DNA of 64,000 nucleotides from Lasiosphaeria ovina (lineage: Eukaryota; Ascomycota; Sordariomycetes; Sordariales; Lasiosphaeriaceae): positions 1,922,001 through 1,986,000 of the forward strand of contig JAULSN010000007.1 of the NCBI GenBank assembly GCA_033439765.1, in the 5' to 3' direction. The position numbers and the translations under genes were made by a program. Within the stretch, counting starts at the first letter, position 1; the number at the start of each line of letters is the position of its first letter. The notes below the pieces were generated by a model. The model searched no databases, was not told where the DNA came from, and worked only from the letters and a program-made list of their open reading frames with translations. Positions 25,786 through 38,277 of the stretch are shown here, in pieces.

Positions 25786-26657
25786 ACAAGACAGGTAGGT
25801 GAGGGCCTTACCTAGGGTATTTTTAAACAGCAGAGCACACCGAGAGTAAAAAATCATAAACATCTCTACCCACCACTCGCCACCTCTGCGGCCAAGGCTG
25901 GTCTGCGCCGGTATGGGATTTCATTTTCAAACAGGCTGGCCAGGCCATGGGCCGGTTTTCGAGGACATGCAGACAGGGTTGGTTGGAGCTCCTGCGAGAG
26001 GTGGATACACAACTCCCTGATAACTTGACCAGGCGAGATGTCCTGGGGCAGGGGTAATTAGACATTGTAAACTATCTTGGGATTCGCCGGGCGCGCTTAC
26101 ATGCTGAAGCATTGGCTATGATTTCCCGTGCGATTTTCTAACGCCGCCAACAGACATGTACCATCCCGCGGCCTCGGGCTTTTCCCTGGACATCCCATCT
26201 CCGTGTCTGGAGTTCAGACTCATGACTTGAGCGTTGGCGGCCTGTTTCGGGTCTGAGTAAAGTAGACAAACCTCCGCCTTAATCCTCCGCTATTTCTGCT
26301 GTTTCATTCAAACGTCGTATAACCTGCATTGGTCTCCGTCATGGAGTGTTCGAGAGCCCCAGAATCCCAGAATCCCAGTTGCAATTTCCACTCAGACGTC
26401 ATATAACTCGTGTTGGTCCCTGGTGTGTAACCTGTGTTGATCCCCGTTATCGGTGCCAGAATGGCCCTGGAATCCGACTGCTTTTGGGCAAGATCTTAAC
26501 ACTATACGCTACCTCGGTTAAGTGATACGAATAATTAGTTTTACGAATTATATAGAACTTAATGTACCGGGTACATGTACTTGGTCTTCATTGTACCGCT
26601 CTGGAGCCGGGGTTAGCAACACGACTGCCATTGCAGAGCCAGAAGGTTGCTGGCTCA

Positions 26658-26763
26658 CCTGGACGCTTGATTGGTGCGTTGGTTGATGTGGTGGTGCGTC
26701 GCGCCTGAACACTTGATTGGCGCGTTTGTTGCAACTTGCAACATAGGTGTGGTGGTGCGTCGC
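26658..26763. repeat. Diverged tandem duplication with a palindromic insert
   Basis: Copy 1 is at 26658-26702 and copy 2 at 26704-26763. Both share CTTGATTGGYGCGTT and end in GTGGTGGTGCGTCGC. Copy 2 has about 15 extra bases forming the palindrome GTTGCAACTTGCAAC. Several differences are G-to-A type transitions. Confidence 0.75.
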
Positions 26764-27204
26764 ATGAGCTGACTGAAGCGCGCGTGGAGTATTTGGTGTG
26801 TCGAGCGAATCCTGCGCGGCCAGACATTGGTCCACTTTTTTGCCCTGAGCAAAAACTAATCTTGTATAGCGGTTGGCGGTAAGGTTGGTTGATAATTAGA
26901 ATGACTCTGTCTGTGCCGTTTCATATTATATTTATTCCAGCATGCATATAGTGATGAATATTTCACTTTGGTGATATATCTGACTGTGTAAGCCGCTCTC
27001 GCTCTTTGAGTAGACTAAGGAAAACATCGAACTTGGTGTAACCTACGGGGTATCACCTCGAAGTTGGAATTAGATTCATCTTCCTGGTCGCTCCCAAGAA
27101 AGATTGTGGATCCTTTTCCGAAACCTTATCTCGAAGCACGGCCTTCATTTTCTGAGGCGGTGCAGCCCTCCCGTTTTGGTTCAAGGCTTTGGGCTCTGTT
27201 ATGA

Positions 27205-27370
27205 TTGGGTGCAGCTTTGTCTCCAAGAATTAGTGTGGAATTCTAATATCTTTCGGTTTCATATGTATATGTATAAGCATATCCGTACAGTGTCCGAACA
27301 CTCTCTTACGTTCTTGAGCGAAAAGGTTATTGACCCCATAATAATCGGTTGGTGCTAAGGCTGCACCCAA
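27205..27370. repeat. Short inverted repeat, 11-bp arms
   Basis: TTGGGTGCAGC at 27205-27215 is matched exactly by GCTGCACCCAA at 27360-27370, about 145 bp apart. The enclosed DNA has no supported gene. It may be a relic of a small element or chance. Confidence 0.55.
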
Positions 27371-27943
27371 CCACAACGCAAGCTAAACGTTTATGACCAA
27401 TTGAAGACCTAAGCACCCACGCCACCTACGCCGCATTGAAAGGCTGTGCTTACGGAGATGCGTCCTGAACCTCATCGGCAAGCTCCAGCCCAGGTCCTGA
27501 CGGGTCACCACAACATGTTATATGCCCACTATTGATGCATTGCGATCCAGACCAAATCCACAACATTGCCTTTGTATTTGTACAATCCATGTGATTCTTG
27601 TTTCGGATCGCCCCGCCCTCCCCACTCCCGATTACCCATTCGTTGGTGACATTCGGACCAACAACGGCGGCAAATAGCGGTCATCCCATCCACGAAAGTC
27701 TGCGCACCGTTGCTTCGGAAGGCTGAGCTACCAGGCCGCCCGATTGCCTCGCCTCGCCCTGCCTTTGATGCCTGGTCAAGGCCCTTTAGCTCGGACCAAA
27801 CTCTGAACGCAGGTTCTCAACCTAAATAGCATACAACTTTCCGCGCCTCGATCTCGGATCTTTCTGGGTGGTTTCTATCATTCCCGGTCCGACATGCCCA
27901 CGGTCTGATACTTTTGTCGCTTTTTGCAACTTGACAGCTCACC

Positions 27944-29560
27944 ATGGCGGAGGCAGACGAGTTTGATCTGAGCCAGCTATCGGCAAGCCAGCAGGAGGCT
28001 CTGCAGCAGTACACGGATGTCACAGGCCAGGAGATAAAGGATGCGGTCCCTCTACTTGAGCGGTCGCAATGGAACATCCAAGTTCGTCATTGCCGCCCAT
28101 TCCCTAGCCTTTGCCGTATCTGCATCTGGCCGCTAATGATGGATTCATAGATAGCGATTGCCAAATTCTTCGATGGCGAGGGGCCTGATCTAGTGGCCGA
28201 AGCCCAGGCTACCCAAAACGACATCCCGCGCACCGAGGCGCGACACGAGAGTTTGCAGGAGAGTTTATACGCAACCGCCGTCCACTCGCCGCGAGTCCCG
28301 CGGCTACATACAACGGACCCGGCTCCTCGGGTTGTGCCCCAGGGTGCCATCGTTTACAGGCCTCCATTTCTCCTTGCTGCCATCTTCGCGCCGTTTCGGT
28401 TGGGATACCACCTTCTTACCGGCCTCGCCCGCCTCGTTCTGTACATAAGCTCCTTCCTGCCTCAATCTATCCGGCCGCGCACAGTGACAACGTCGATGCG
28501 CAAAGGTTGGCGGGGCACGAATACACGGAGGGTTGTGCTTCCAAAGGAAACGGCGGAGCGGTTTCGGCGTGAGTTTGAAGAAGAGTATGGGGTACATGGT
28601 CTCACCTTCTTTGACGGCGGGCATGCCCAAGCACTGGACGCCGCCAAGAGAGACCTCAAATTTCTCTTGATTGTGCTGGTGTCCCCCGAACACGACGACA
28701 CGGATTCGTTTGTCCGGGACACGCTCTTGTCGCCCGACGTCGTTGCCTTCATTAACGATCCGGCCAATAATATCATTATATGGGGAGGGAATGTGCTCGA
28801 TTCGGAGGCCTACCAGGTGGCCAACGAGTATCATTGCACCAAGTACCCCTTTTCCTGCCTAGCCTGCCTGACACCAAAGGAGGGAAGCACGCGCATGGGG
28901 ATCATTAAGCGTCTAGCAGGGCCTATGCCTCCGGGGGCTTATCTTGACGGACTGCGGACCTCCATAGCCAAATACTCCCCTGACTTGAATGGCGTGCGTG
29001 CGGAGCGCGCTGCCCAGGCCGTCGCCCGAAACCTGCGCTCGGAGCAGGACTCGGCATATGAGAGGTCGTTGGCGCTTGACCGGGAGCGAGCACGCCAGAA
29101 ACGGGAAGCTGCCGCCGCCGCCGCCGCCGCGGAGAAGCGGGCTTTGGAGGAAGCCGAGGCAGCGGTGCGGTTGGAAGAGGCGCGGCAGGCGTGGCGAAAA
29201 TGGCGGGCAAGGACAATCCCGGCGGAACCGGACGCCGGGGCCAAGAACTCCGTCCGTCTAGCGCTTAACATGCCAGCATCATCAGGTGCAGGACGGGTGA
29301 TCCGAAAGTTTGCCGGTGAGACGACGCTGGAAGATCTCTACGCGTTTGTGGAGTGCTACGACCTTCTGCAGGAGCCGTCCGAGACAGCGGAGACAGCGAA
29401 ACCGGAGGAATACGACCACAAGTACAGGTTCCGGATCGCATCCGTTATGCCACGAGAAACGTTTAGCCCGACCAATGAGACGACGGTTGTGGAGAAGATG
29501 GGCAGGGGAGGAAGCCTCGTGGTGGAGGATATTCCCTATGACGAGGAGGACAATGAATAG
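27944..29560 (+). CDS. ucp10: UBA-UAS-UBX domain protein (FAF2/Ucp10-like Cdc48 adaptor)
   Basis: Predicted 515-residue protein in two exons, 27944-28081 and 28151-29560. The 69-nt intron (donor GTTCGT, a weak form) joins WNIQ|IAIAKFF within the UBA-like domain (residues about 8-52). A hydrophobic stretch at about 118-150 (FLLAAIFAPFRLGYHLLTG, then LVLYISSFLP) fits the hairpin that anchors the family in the ER or lipid-droplet membrane. A UAS thioredoxin-like domain spans about 185-325 (FLLIVLVSPEHDD, NIIIWGGNVLDSEAY). It is followed by a highly charged coiled coil with an alanine run (about 330-402) and a C-terminal UBX domain (about 405-500). The family recruits Cdc48/p97 to ubiquitylated membrane substrates in ER-associated degradation. 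Start ATG context CACCATGGCG is strong. The symbol follows the fission-yeast relative and is a family-level assignment. Confidence 0.9.
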
Positions 29561-31393
29561 ATGAAGGTTCGCGTGTAAAAATCAAGGGATATTGCCCAGA
29601 GTACTGGCGGATCGCAGTCATTTTCGGGGTTGGCGTTTATAGAGTGGGCGAGGAGATCAGGAGACGTTGGTCACGGAGCGATGTCGTAGGAAAATGAACG
29701 GAAAGGTCATGTCCTGGCTAGTAGACCAATGTTTGTACCGCCCGTGTCTGACATGAAGCTTAGTGAGAGAGAGGCCTCCGTGATATTCCTTTCAGCCACC
29801 GTCGGGTCAAGTGACACGTAATGATGTGTGCTAAGGTCGGGCTAGTAGGTAAGATAGCTGGGCTCAAGTGACGGCTGACAGCTGATAGAGAAGCTTTCTT
29901 TCTTCGGGGCAACGTCACCGGCAACGCCTCTCTCACCAAACATGATCCGGCAGGTTTCCTAGCGGCCCATGAGGCCGCAATGATGGGTGCCGTTTGTGTG
30001 CGGCTTGCGTGGACGGGAGGCTGTGCAGTCACCCCGCCTTGACAAAAAGCCCAACCGCCAGGACGGAATGGGGATGCAAAGGTCCCTCTCAAGTTGTTTA
30101 ATGCTGCCTTGTGGCGTCCCTACTAAATGTCAACTACCTTGGTAGGTAGGTTGTGAACCTTTGCTAGCTGCCTGCTTACTACTAGTATATCTGTGTAAGA
30201 GCCTGTCGTCACAGACCATATAACTTCTTTTTTGTCTCTCCAATTATCTCGCACGGGGAACTTGTACAATACTTTCTCCAACGTTTTACGGCCGGCTCTT
30301 CTCATCCAACCGACTCGGCTGCATTCCCGACTCACAGTCATACATACATCCAGGCACCCACGTGCGGCACAGCAACAAGAAGTTCTTTTGGGTTATTTGT
30401 TTGGTTTCAGGTTTTATACCCGGGACGGCGAACACTTGGAACCCTCGAGGTACTTGTACGAAAGTCGAGTCTCGGCAGACAGACAGGCAGGCAAACAACG
30501 AGCTTGGTAAGCTACAGAGTTTCTTCTTCTTCTGATTCGTCGTCCCGTCGGTAAATAAACTGGGCCAGGGCGGGTGGCAGGAAGGAAGGTCTGTACGCGC
30601 CAGGTTCGGCTTGGTGATGCGAGGGGTGGAAACGAAACGAAAACGGCTCCCCTACAACTGACACTGAGCGAACGGCGGTTCGTCCCTGGGCCGCCGTCCC
30701 CTCAACCACCACCAGAACGGGCAGGCGGTGTCGCCGAGCCTCTAGGCTCAACCGCCGCTCCCTTGAGACAGACTAGGTACCTTGGGGTTCGAAAGAGCAA
30801 AAAGAAAGAATAACACAACGAAAACTGGGCAAAAAGAGATCACAGACGGACAGCTGTGCAATACACTGTGCAACAGTTACCCTTGCTAACCGGGACGTCG
30901 TGCAGAGGAAAGAAGGCTACGGCGCATGCGCCGCGTGATTGCCTACCTTTAAAAAGATAGCAACTTAATTTATACGGAGTGAGCTGCGGCGTGACAGACG
31001 GACCCGGATCCTTACCGAAAGCCCACCGCCATCCGCGGTCCCTGGAGACGCCTGAGCCTGAGCCTGGGCAGCCTGGAGAGAGGGGCGGATGCTAGCTTCT
31101 TTGCATTAACCGCCTTAGCAATCGCCAAACCAGACGTTGCAACATCTCCATTAAACGAGCGCAAACAGCCCAAACGACGGCCTATTCGGGTTTTCTTATT
31201 TTACGGCTTTCCTCTTTCCTCTCACCGTCGCACTGCCGCCATCGCCCCGTCCAGCGACACATCATTTTGCGACAAGGCAAGAGGAGAGAAGCGAGGCTGA
31301 ACTCGGACTTTTCCCGCCATTTGCTCTCCGCGCGCGCGCCCCCTCTCGGACCATTGATTTGGGAGGAGTGCAACGGCACGGAGCTGAGGGGCT
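29561..31393. other. Intergenic region between UBX and VHS-GAT genes
   Basis: About 1.8 kb between two same-strand genes. It should contain the UBX gene 3' untranslated region and the promoter of the VHS-GAT gene. I see no further gene. Open frames of about 80-110 codons have no coding character. Confidence 0.55.
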
Positions 31394-33506
31394 ATGAAGG
31401 GATTTAGCATGAACAAGGTGCTAGGGAGCATCAAGAAGAAGCCGACTTTTGGTGAGTTTCTCTCTCTTGCCCCGCGGAGTCCTGTGTCGGGCGCGCTCTC
31501 ACGTTCTCGCGCGTATACCTACATTACTGGTGCGCCGGGATGCCTGCCTGCCGCCCGTACGCGTAACAAGAGGCAGGGAGGAAGCGAAAAGCCCCCAGTA
31601 CCACCAGACCTTGTTCCGTAGCCTGAGCTGAGCTGACCTTTTGGGCTTGCGCGTGCGCATCACAGGTGGTGGGAGCTCCGACAGCGCAGCTCCGCCGAAC
31701 CCCGAGAACGAGTCCCCAGAGGCGGCCGCGGCGCGATGTGTGGTACGAAGAAGCGGGTTCTCTCCAGCTGTTGCGCATCAAGTCCACTTTTTTTTGGCTG
31801 ACTCAAGGCTGGTGTTATTGTTTGTAGAAGCAATTCTGCGAATCCGGGGGCAGTCAAGGGGTATGTTGAACAAGGATCCCCCCTTTAATCCTTAATCTCG
31901 TCACTCGTCCGCCCCCTATTCCTCCGTCGAAGCAAACGGGAGGAGAAAGAATATCACGCCACGAAACGGAAGCTGAACCATATCTGTTGCCGGCGCATAT
32001 AGGGCGATGACGTTACCTTCCTCCCTTACATCGTGGACGCGGCCGAGTCGTCGCCGGCGGCGGCGGCCGAGAGCGCGCGCCTGATCCGCAAGTTCCTCCA
32101 CCACGACTACTGGAGTAAGCCGTCGTTCCAGTACAACGCCATCATGCTGATCCGCATCCTGTCGGACAACCCGGGCCCGACCTTCACGCGCAACCTCGAC
32201 AAGAAGTTTGTCGATGTCACCAAGGAGCTGCTCCGCTCGGGCCGTGATCCGAGTGTGCGCCAGCTGCTCATGGAGACGCTTGACGCTTTTGAGAACACCA
32301 AGGGCTACGACGAGGGGCTCGGCCTGATAATCGAGATGTGGAAGAAGGAGAAGGAGAAGGCATACAAGGCATACGGCGTAAGTGCCTTTTGACACACCGC
32401 AGCCAGGCGTGTCCCGCTAATTTGATACTTGCTCTCAGGGACGCCCCGTGGCTCCTCCTCTCATGGGTGCGCCCAACGGGCCTGCTTTCCCACCAGGAGG
32501 TGGCCAGGCGCCTGCTCGGCAAGAGTATTTTTCGCGCTCCCACAGCAACAGGAGGCTACCTGACCCGATTGAGTTGGCAAACCGGCTGGAGGAGGCCCGG
32601 ACGTCTGCCAAGTTGCTCGAGCAAGTCGTGGCCTGCACGCCGCCGTCCGAGATTCTCTCCAACGACTTGATAAAGGAGTTTTCGGACCGGTGTTTGAGCG
32701 CATCGCGCAGCATCCAGTCGTACATGACGGCCGACAGCCCGCCGCCCGACAACGACACCATGGAGAGCCTGATAGACACCAACGAGCAGCTGCAACAGGC
32801 TCTCAACCAACACCAGCGTTCCGTGCTCAACGCCAAGAAGCAGATGGGCGTCGGGGAGCGCTCAAACAACCCCAGCCCGGCACCGCCGCCGCATCTCAAC
32901 ACCGAGTCCCGCTCAAGCGGCGGCGGGTGGCAGCCGCAGCCCCAGCAGCCGCCCCAGCCATCGCTAGCCCCCCTAGCTGCCGCTTCATTTCCCCAGTTCT
33001 CCTCACAGCAGCAACAACTACAACAACGAGATTTGCCCGCGCCGCCGCCACCGCCGCCGGGCCGGAGGCCCACCGACAACGGCAAAGGCAAGGCGACAGC
33101 CGACAGCGCCAATTTGTGGGAACGCGACAACGCCGTTGCCGGTCCCTCCCGCTCCGCCACGGGCACCCCCCAACAGAACGAAGCCGACCCCTTTCGCGAC
33201 CCCTCGCCTGCCCGCCGAGTGCCCGAGTCCTTGTCAAGAAACGCCGCCGCCGATACCCCCACCTCGGCCGACTCGGAGACGGGCCCCCGCCTGCCCTACG
33301 AGCCTTACCACCCCGGCGGCTTCACCACGTCCTTCGGCGAATCGACCACGCTTAGTACCGGCGCTGGCAGCGGCGCCGGCGGCCAGCCCCGCCACGACCT
33401 CATCACGCCTGTCAGCGACGACGGCGGCATCTACGAGACGTACAACGATGCCTACTCGGCCACGCCCAAGAAGCCGACCCCGGCGGAGCCTGTTTATAGG
33501 TATTAA
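31394..33506 (+). CDS. lsb5: VHS-GAT domain protein, Lsb5-like
   Basis: Predicted 536-residue protein in five exons: 31394-31451, 31666-31742, 31828-31860 (33 nt), 32003-32377 and 32439-33506. Phases close throughout (KPTFG|GGSS, ARCV|KQFCESG, GSQG|GDDVTF, KAYG|GRPVAP). A VHS/ENTH-like helical domain covers about residues 30-165 (DDVTFLPYIVDAAESSP, FQYNAIMLIRILSDNPGP, DPSVRQLLMETLDAFE). A GAT domain follows at about 220-315 (LPDPIELANRLEEARTSAKL ... NLDTNEQ-like helices), then a Pro/Gln/Ser-rich disordered tail. Yeast Lsb5, the closest family member I recognise, links Arf, ubiquitin and the actin regulator Las17 in endocytosis; this is inferred for the present protein. VHS and GAT domains bind membranes, Arf and ubiquitin in related GGA/Tom1 proteins. 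A second in-frame ATG five codons in is also possible. Confidence 0.85.
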
Positions 33507-35190
33507 TCTGGCCGGCCTTGGACATGTGCAAGGGCAAGGGTTGTACGGCGTCTGTGTGCGGCCTATCTCTAGCAAGGCGGCTTGGGCCGGCGAGGAGGCC
33601 AAGTCGAGGGCGTGATGAGCTCGGGCTTGCCGTGTGCGGCGACGGGTGCGGGTTGGGATTGTGGTGGTTGTTGGGGCAGTTCACTAGAGGAAGGACTCGG
33701 ATAATGTCGAGAGCTGTGTGCGTGTGTCACTGGCCCGTGTAGCAGGAAAAGGCAGCAGCAGCAGCACGGGGCAAGTATGGGATGTTGTTGAAGTTTCTCC
33801 ATCCCGAGAATATCTTCTAGGGCGGGAGTTTCTTCCTACGTACTTTACCTGGTTTCTTTCTACGTTTGCGAAAAAGACAGGCAGGGAGGGTTCGACACCG
33901 GGAGATAAGGGGGAGAAGGAGCTTTTTTTTTTGTCGTTGGCAGTTGTAGTCGTCATGCTTCTCGCCATGCGTCGTTTGCGGCGGCATTTAGCTTGCTTGC
34001 TATATCTATCTATCCAGCTAGTGTTTTGCTTATAATGAGAGCGATTACTCTTTTCTTTCCTTTTCTTTCCCGGCATATTTTCTTTCCTAGCCTTTTTACG
34101 TTTCCCCCATTTTTCTGTGTCAATAACTATATCGCTCTGCCAAATGCGGAGAGCCTTGTGGCATTGGTGTTCATTGTTCAATTTCGACCTGATTAAGTTT
34201 CTCGATAAGCTGTTATAGTTTCTGTCTGGCACTTGGAAAGCCCAGCTACGCCAGGCATTTTCGACCAATTCGTGTTTGCTTGTCTAGAGATCTAGTCCCG
34301 TCCATAGAGCAGCTGAATTGGCTTGCCGGTTTTATCTTCAGCCTTGATTCGAGTTGCTCTGTGGGATGGTATCAGGGGTTTAAGACGGTGTTGGTTACTG
34401 TCTGTATCTGAACACTCGGCGAGACAATGCTACATGGGTCTCGGGCAAGCACTCCCTTGCCCCCCTGGCTCTAGTCTCTCGTTGACTGTCCCTTTTGCCT
34501 TGCTGGCTTCGCCCAAGGGATTTAAATCTCCCATGGGCGTACGTTTTATCTGTCTGGTCCGCTCAATATCAAGATGACGGTCAACTCTGGGCTGTATCTT
34601 TTGTTTTCGTCGCTTTTCACAGACCAAGGACCTGCCTGACTAGCTGGTGGGGGCGAGCAGTTCGGTCGAGGCTCAGATGTCTCAGCCGGCGCGGGATACA
34701 GATCCACTGCCCTCGTTTCTCTTGTCAGGCTCAAGTGCGGACCCTGAGAGCTTGTTTTTTGCTGAGCAGGGCGTTTCTCTCTATCCCACTTCTCTGTCCC
34801 GTTACAAGCTCGTGTAGAAGAGCAGACAGGCTATAAAGACAAGCAAACTTGAGTCCAGCGGGGCGGAGGACGCGTGGCGAGGTAGGTAGGTGGGCTATAA
34901 TTGATTCAAGCAACATATGATGGAGAGATTCGTGTGAGCTACGTTTCGTCTAGCTGTATTTTGGTCCAAATATATCCTGTGCCAGTTTTCTCAACTGATG
35001 CTCCGATTCAGAAACAACATCCAAACTGGCAGACGGGCAAGTTACTGCCCTCTACAACCCAAGCCAGGCAAACGGTATAAGACGCGCTTCCTAAGGGAAT
35101 GCCCGCTTCGACGATAATCCAGAGGTAACGTGATGGCCCGGCCGTCTAACAGAAGTAACCTCCCCTGCCCTCTCTCGCCAAAGACGACCT
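33507..35190. other. Convergent 3' intergenic region (VHS-GAT / methyltransferase)
   Basis: About 1.7 kb between two stop codons, probably mostly 3' untranslated sequence. No gene seen. It includes a T-rich stretch at about 33921-33935 and pyrimidine-rich DNA at about 34040-34120. Confidence 0.55.
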
Positions 35191-36629
35191 TCAAGCCTTG
35201 ACACCGCGCGAGATAAAGATCTGCCTGCGCATCTCCGGCCTGCTCTCGGCGGCCCGGTTGAAGGCGACCCCGGCCTGCTCGAGCTTGAAGTCGGTCCCGG
35301 CGCCGGCCTGCTCGTACAGCTGGCGAATATGGTCCTCGGAGAAGCCGTGGTGCGTGACCGTGTGCGAGGCAGCATGCGTTGACTGCGGTTGAGACACACA
35401 AGTATGTCAGCTGTTATTCTCTACGCGCTGCGTCATATTTTCTTGTGAAAAGGGGAGGGAGGGCGCCTCGACACGACGAGAGCAAGAGAATAGAGGTTTC
35501 GAGACTCGGTCCACTCACGTCCAGTTTGTCATGAGCCATGAAATCGAGGATCAGGAGGACGCCGCCGGGCCGGAGGCGCTCGACGAGCCTACGCGCAACG
35601 AGCGCCGGGTCGTCAAAGTGGTGGAACCCTAGCCCGACGGCAGCAATGTCGAAGTCGAAGAAGGTCGGGCCCGCCAGGGCCGGCGGGCTGGGGCCGTCGG
35701 GCACACAGAGGTTTCCCTGGTATGCGTGCATTTCGTCGGCCGTGAGCCCCTATCCGAAGCCACCTCCAGTCAGCTGCTAGCAACCCAGCGAACAATCTAG
35801 GAACTTTCGACGTGACGAGGGGAAATACGGGCAGAGAAGAGAGGACAGACAGCCGGAGGCTCTTACTGACCTGGTTCTCAGCTCGCGCGTTGTATGCAGC
35901 GACCATGTTCTCCGAAAGGTCGACCCCGACACATTGTGTTGTGTAGGGGGCAAGTGCCTACAGAGGGTCAATACTGGACATTTCAACGCTGAGCATCTCT
36001 TGTTTGGCAGGTAGACAGCACAAGAAAAGACATATAGCCTCTATACTCTCTCCTTTCTTAGACATGTGCAAAGTCGCTTACCCTGGATACTGTGGCCAGT
36101 GGCAACTCTGGTTAGCAATGCTGAAGTCAGAAGCGCGTGTAGCTGGTCTCTGTCACATGAGAAACAGAAAGGCCAAAATGGGAGGCCAGTTTCCCTCGCT
36201 CTTAGACAAGCAAATGGGAGCACGGACACAGAAAAGGGGGAGTCGTACCAACACCAGTCCCGCAGGCGTAGTCCAAGAGCCGCACCGCCCTCTCCGGAGC
36301 TGCCTCTCCGTCCTTGTTGACAGCCCCATCGCCGTCCTCGCCATCACTGTCGTCATCGTCATCGTCCTCGACCAAGTCCGCCCCGATAAAGTCGAGCCGG
36401 GAACGGATCTCCTCGACCAGCTGGCTGAGTGTCTTCTCGTGCTTTGCGTCGTACGACGCGGCCTCGTTGCTGAAGAACAACGAAGAAAATCAGCTCTCCT
36501 TTTTCTTGAGGCCTCGAAACTCCAAAATGAACAGCCTTTGTTGTCGGTTCGGGAACAAAACAGACCAACTCACTTGAAGAACTCCCTGTTCTGGTCGGAC
36601 GCGGAAGCGGAAGGGGAAGCAGACGCCAT
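35191..36629 (-). CDS. SAM-dependent methyltransferase (class I fold)
   Basis: Predicted 264-residue protein in six exons: 36629-36574, 36469-36249, 36089-36082, 35957-35871, 35749-35519 and 35382-35191. The start is ATGGCGTCTG at 36629. Motif I, LLDYACGTG, at about residues 83-91, binds the methionine part of S-adenosylmethionine. The acidic end of strand 2 is in QCVGVDLSENM, and the later motifs are FDIAAVGLGFHHF and RLRPGGVLLILDFM. Exon 3 is either 8 nt (TATCCAGG, giving CGTGVVSRALAPY, which fits the family) or 26 nt if an acceptor 18 nt upstream is used, adding six residues. An Asp-rich insert (EDDDDDDSDGEDGDG) precedes motif I. Substrate unknown; it resembles the small fungal UbiE/type-11 group. 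Cytosolic by absence of signals. Confidence 0.85.
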
Positions 36630-37175
36630 GACGTAGGGACAAGTCTCGACGTGCAGTAGGAGTAAACCTACTACTACTACGCGATGAAAAGACAGCGTTG
36701 CCCGGATTGCGAGCAGGAAGACAGATACAGCCTGTGGCGGGCAGGACTAGCGCTGCCTTGCGTCCCGATACTATGGCGTGGCGATTTGTTTACCTGTTGA
36801 TACCGTGAGCATTTGCATGTATGTCCTGGGCGGGTTCTCGTCGTCAACGGACAGGAATAACGCACCGAACCTGCTTCAGCCGCGAGGAAAGTAACAAACA
36901 CAGTCTGGACGGAGAAAGGAAGCTCTTGACAGCTCCAGAAAAGTCTTCTCGCCTTCCCCGCTCTCTCTTTAATACTCGTCGCGGCCGCTACCAATTGCCC
37001 GGTGACATTTCGGATACTTTTTTAGCGGCGGCTTTGTCGTCGGTTTGCTGCGCAAGCTGTAACTAAGGTGACTGACTGATTGACTCGGCCAGCAAGGCTC
37101 AAAGGCTGATTTGTAAAACGGGTTTCATGCGACCGAAATATCCACAATCTTTGCTAATACATGTACAACCCCTGG

Positions 37176-37210
37176 TTTTTTTTTGGGGGGGGGGGGGGGG
37201 GGGGGGGGGG
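37176..37210 (+). repeat. T9-G26 homopolymer junction
   Basis: Nine T (37176-37184) followed directly by 26 G (37185-37210), the longest G run in the window. Able in principle to form a G-quadruplex on the plus strand. Confidence 0.9.
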
Positions 37211-38277
37211 TGGAGAGAGGTTGCCCTTTGTTAGCTGCGTGTGGCAAAGAAGTAAACACAATTCTCTCCAAACACCAAAGAAAGATGTGATCATGTCTTC
37301 AGTCATTGTTAATAGAGAACCGACTACCACTTACTAAGCCACGTCTTCGCCCCGAGTTAGACGAGACAGCTCTACCATGTCTTGCGTGGCTTAACACTTG
37401 GCGGGCCATATTGGACTCGTCAACAACATGGATCAACAACATGGAGCTGCAGGACTTGGTTCCGTATAAAAGACGAGTTTTCCTTTTCTTCCTCTCACAC
37501 GAGGGCGGGAAAGAGAGCAAGAAATGGAAACAATGTGCAATATTTTCCCCTCTGCCCAAGTCACTCCTGCATCCCAATCGAGAAAAGGGGAACAACAGAG
37601 CACAGCTGCAATCACAGAAACGCACACACCACATCCATCAGAAGATGCCTCTCCTCGTGAAGGGAGCAAGTTGGTCGATAGTCAATTCACACAGCCACTC
37701 GGACTCTTGCAGCGCCTCAGGCAGTCAAGAGGGTGTATGTCCATTCTAGACTCGGCCAAGATGGACTTGATCTTCTCATAGAGGTATTTTGTGATTGCCA
37801 ATTGACTAGTATGGGCTGGCCGTCTCCCACACCCACTCGGCCGGTCATTTCGCCATTGCTATTCTTGTCTCTCCATCCCTCTCCGTCAACCTCTGATCCA
37901 AAGTAGGTGGGAGGTCTGCTCACCCGCAGCCCTATCAAGAGCCAAGCCAAGCCAAGCGAAGTTCCTAGCCAAGCTAAGAAAAGCACTTGCGACGTGCTGT
38001 CCCGGGGGGAGAAAGGCGTGAGAGGCGACACACACACCACACACAACCACCACCACACACTCGCATGCAGGAAGAAAAAGCAATCATAAGCGGGGTTTTC
38101 TGGCACCCTGCAGCGCGCAGCATGCGTGCGGGCTGATGCTTTTCTGGCGCGCGCGGGGGAGAGGGTAGAGACGGGAAGAGGGGGGTGGGAGAGAAGGTTG
38201 GCCGCAGAGACGGACGAGTGGTGGTGGGTGTTGAGGCCAGTAAGACGGACAAACGGTGGGGAAGGGGGGAGGGGGGA

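Larger units (their letters stand above)
23740..27943. other. Gene-poor, AT-richer intergenic region with decayed repeats
   Basis: About 4.2 kb between the divergent PAN3 and UBX genes. From about 24.5 to 27.4 kb the DNA is AT-richer than its neighbours. It holds a 12-bp tandem repeat (25720-25785), a diverged tandem duplication (26658-26763), an inverted repeat (27205-27370) and one short coding-like frame (25374-25598). No transposase or reverse transcriptase frame could be recognised. Confidence 0.55.

Noticed and set aside
24500..27900. Transposon remnant hypothesis for the AT-richer block
   Set aside because: No transposase, integrase or reverse transcriptase frame, long terminal repeat or target duplication could be identified; only short repeats are visible.
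32435..33262. 275-codon minus-strand open frame antisense to the VHS-GAT gene
   Set aside because: It lies opposite the GAT domain and Pro/Gln tail, which have clear family identity on the plus strand.
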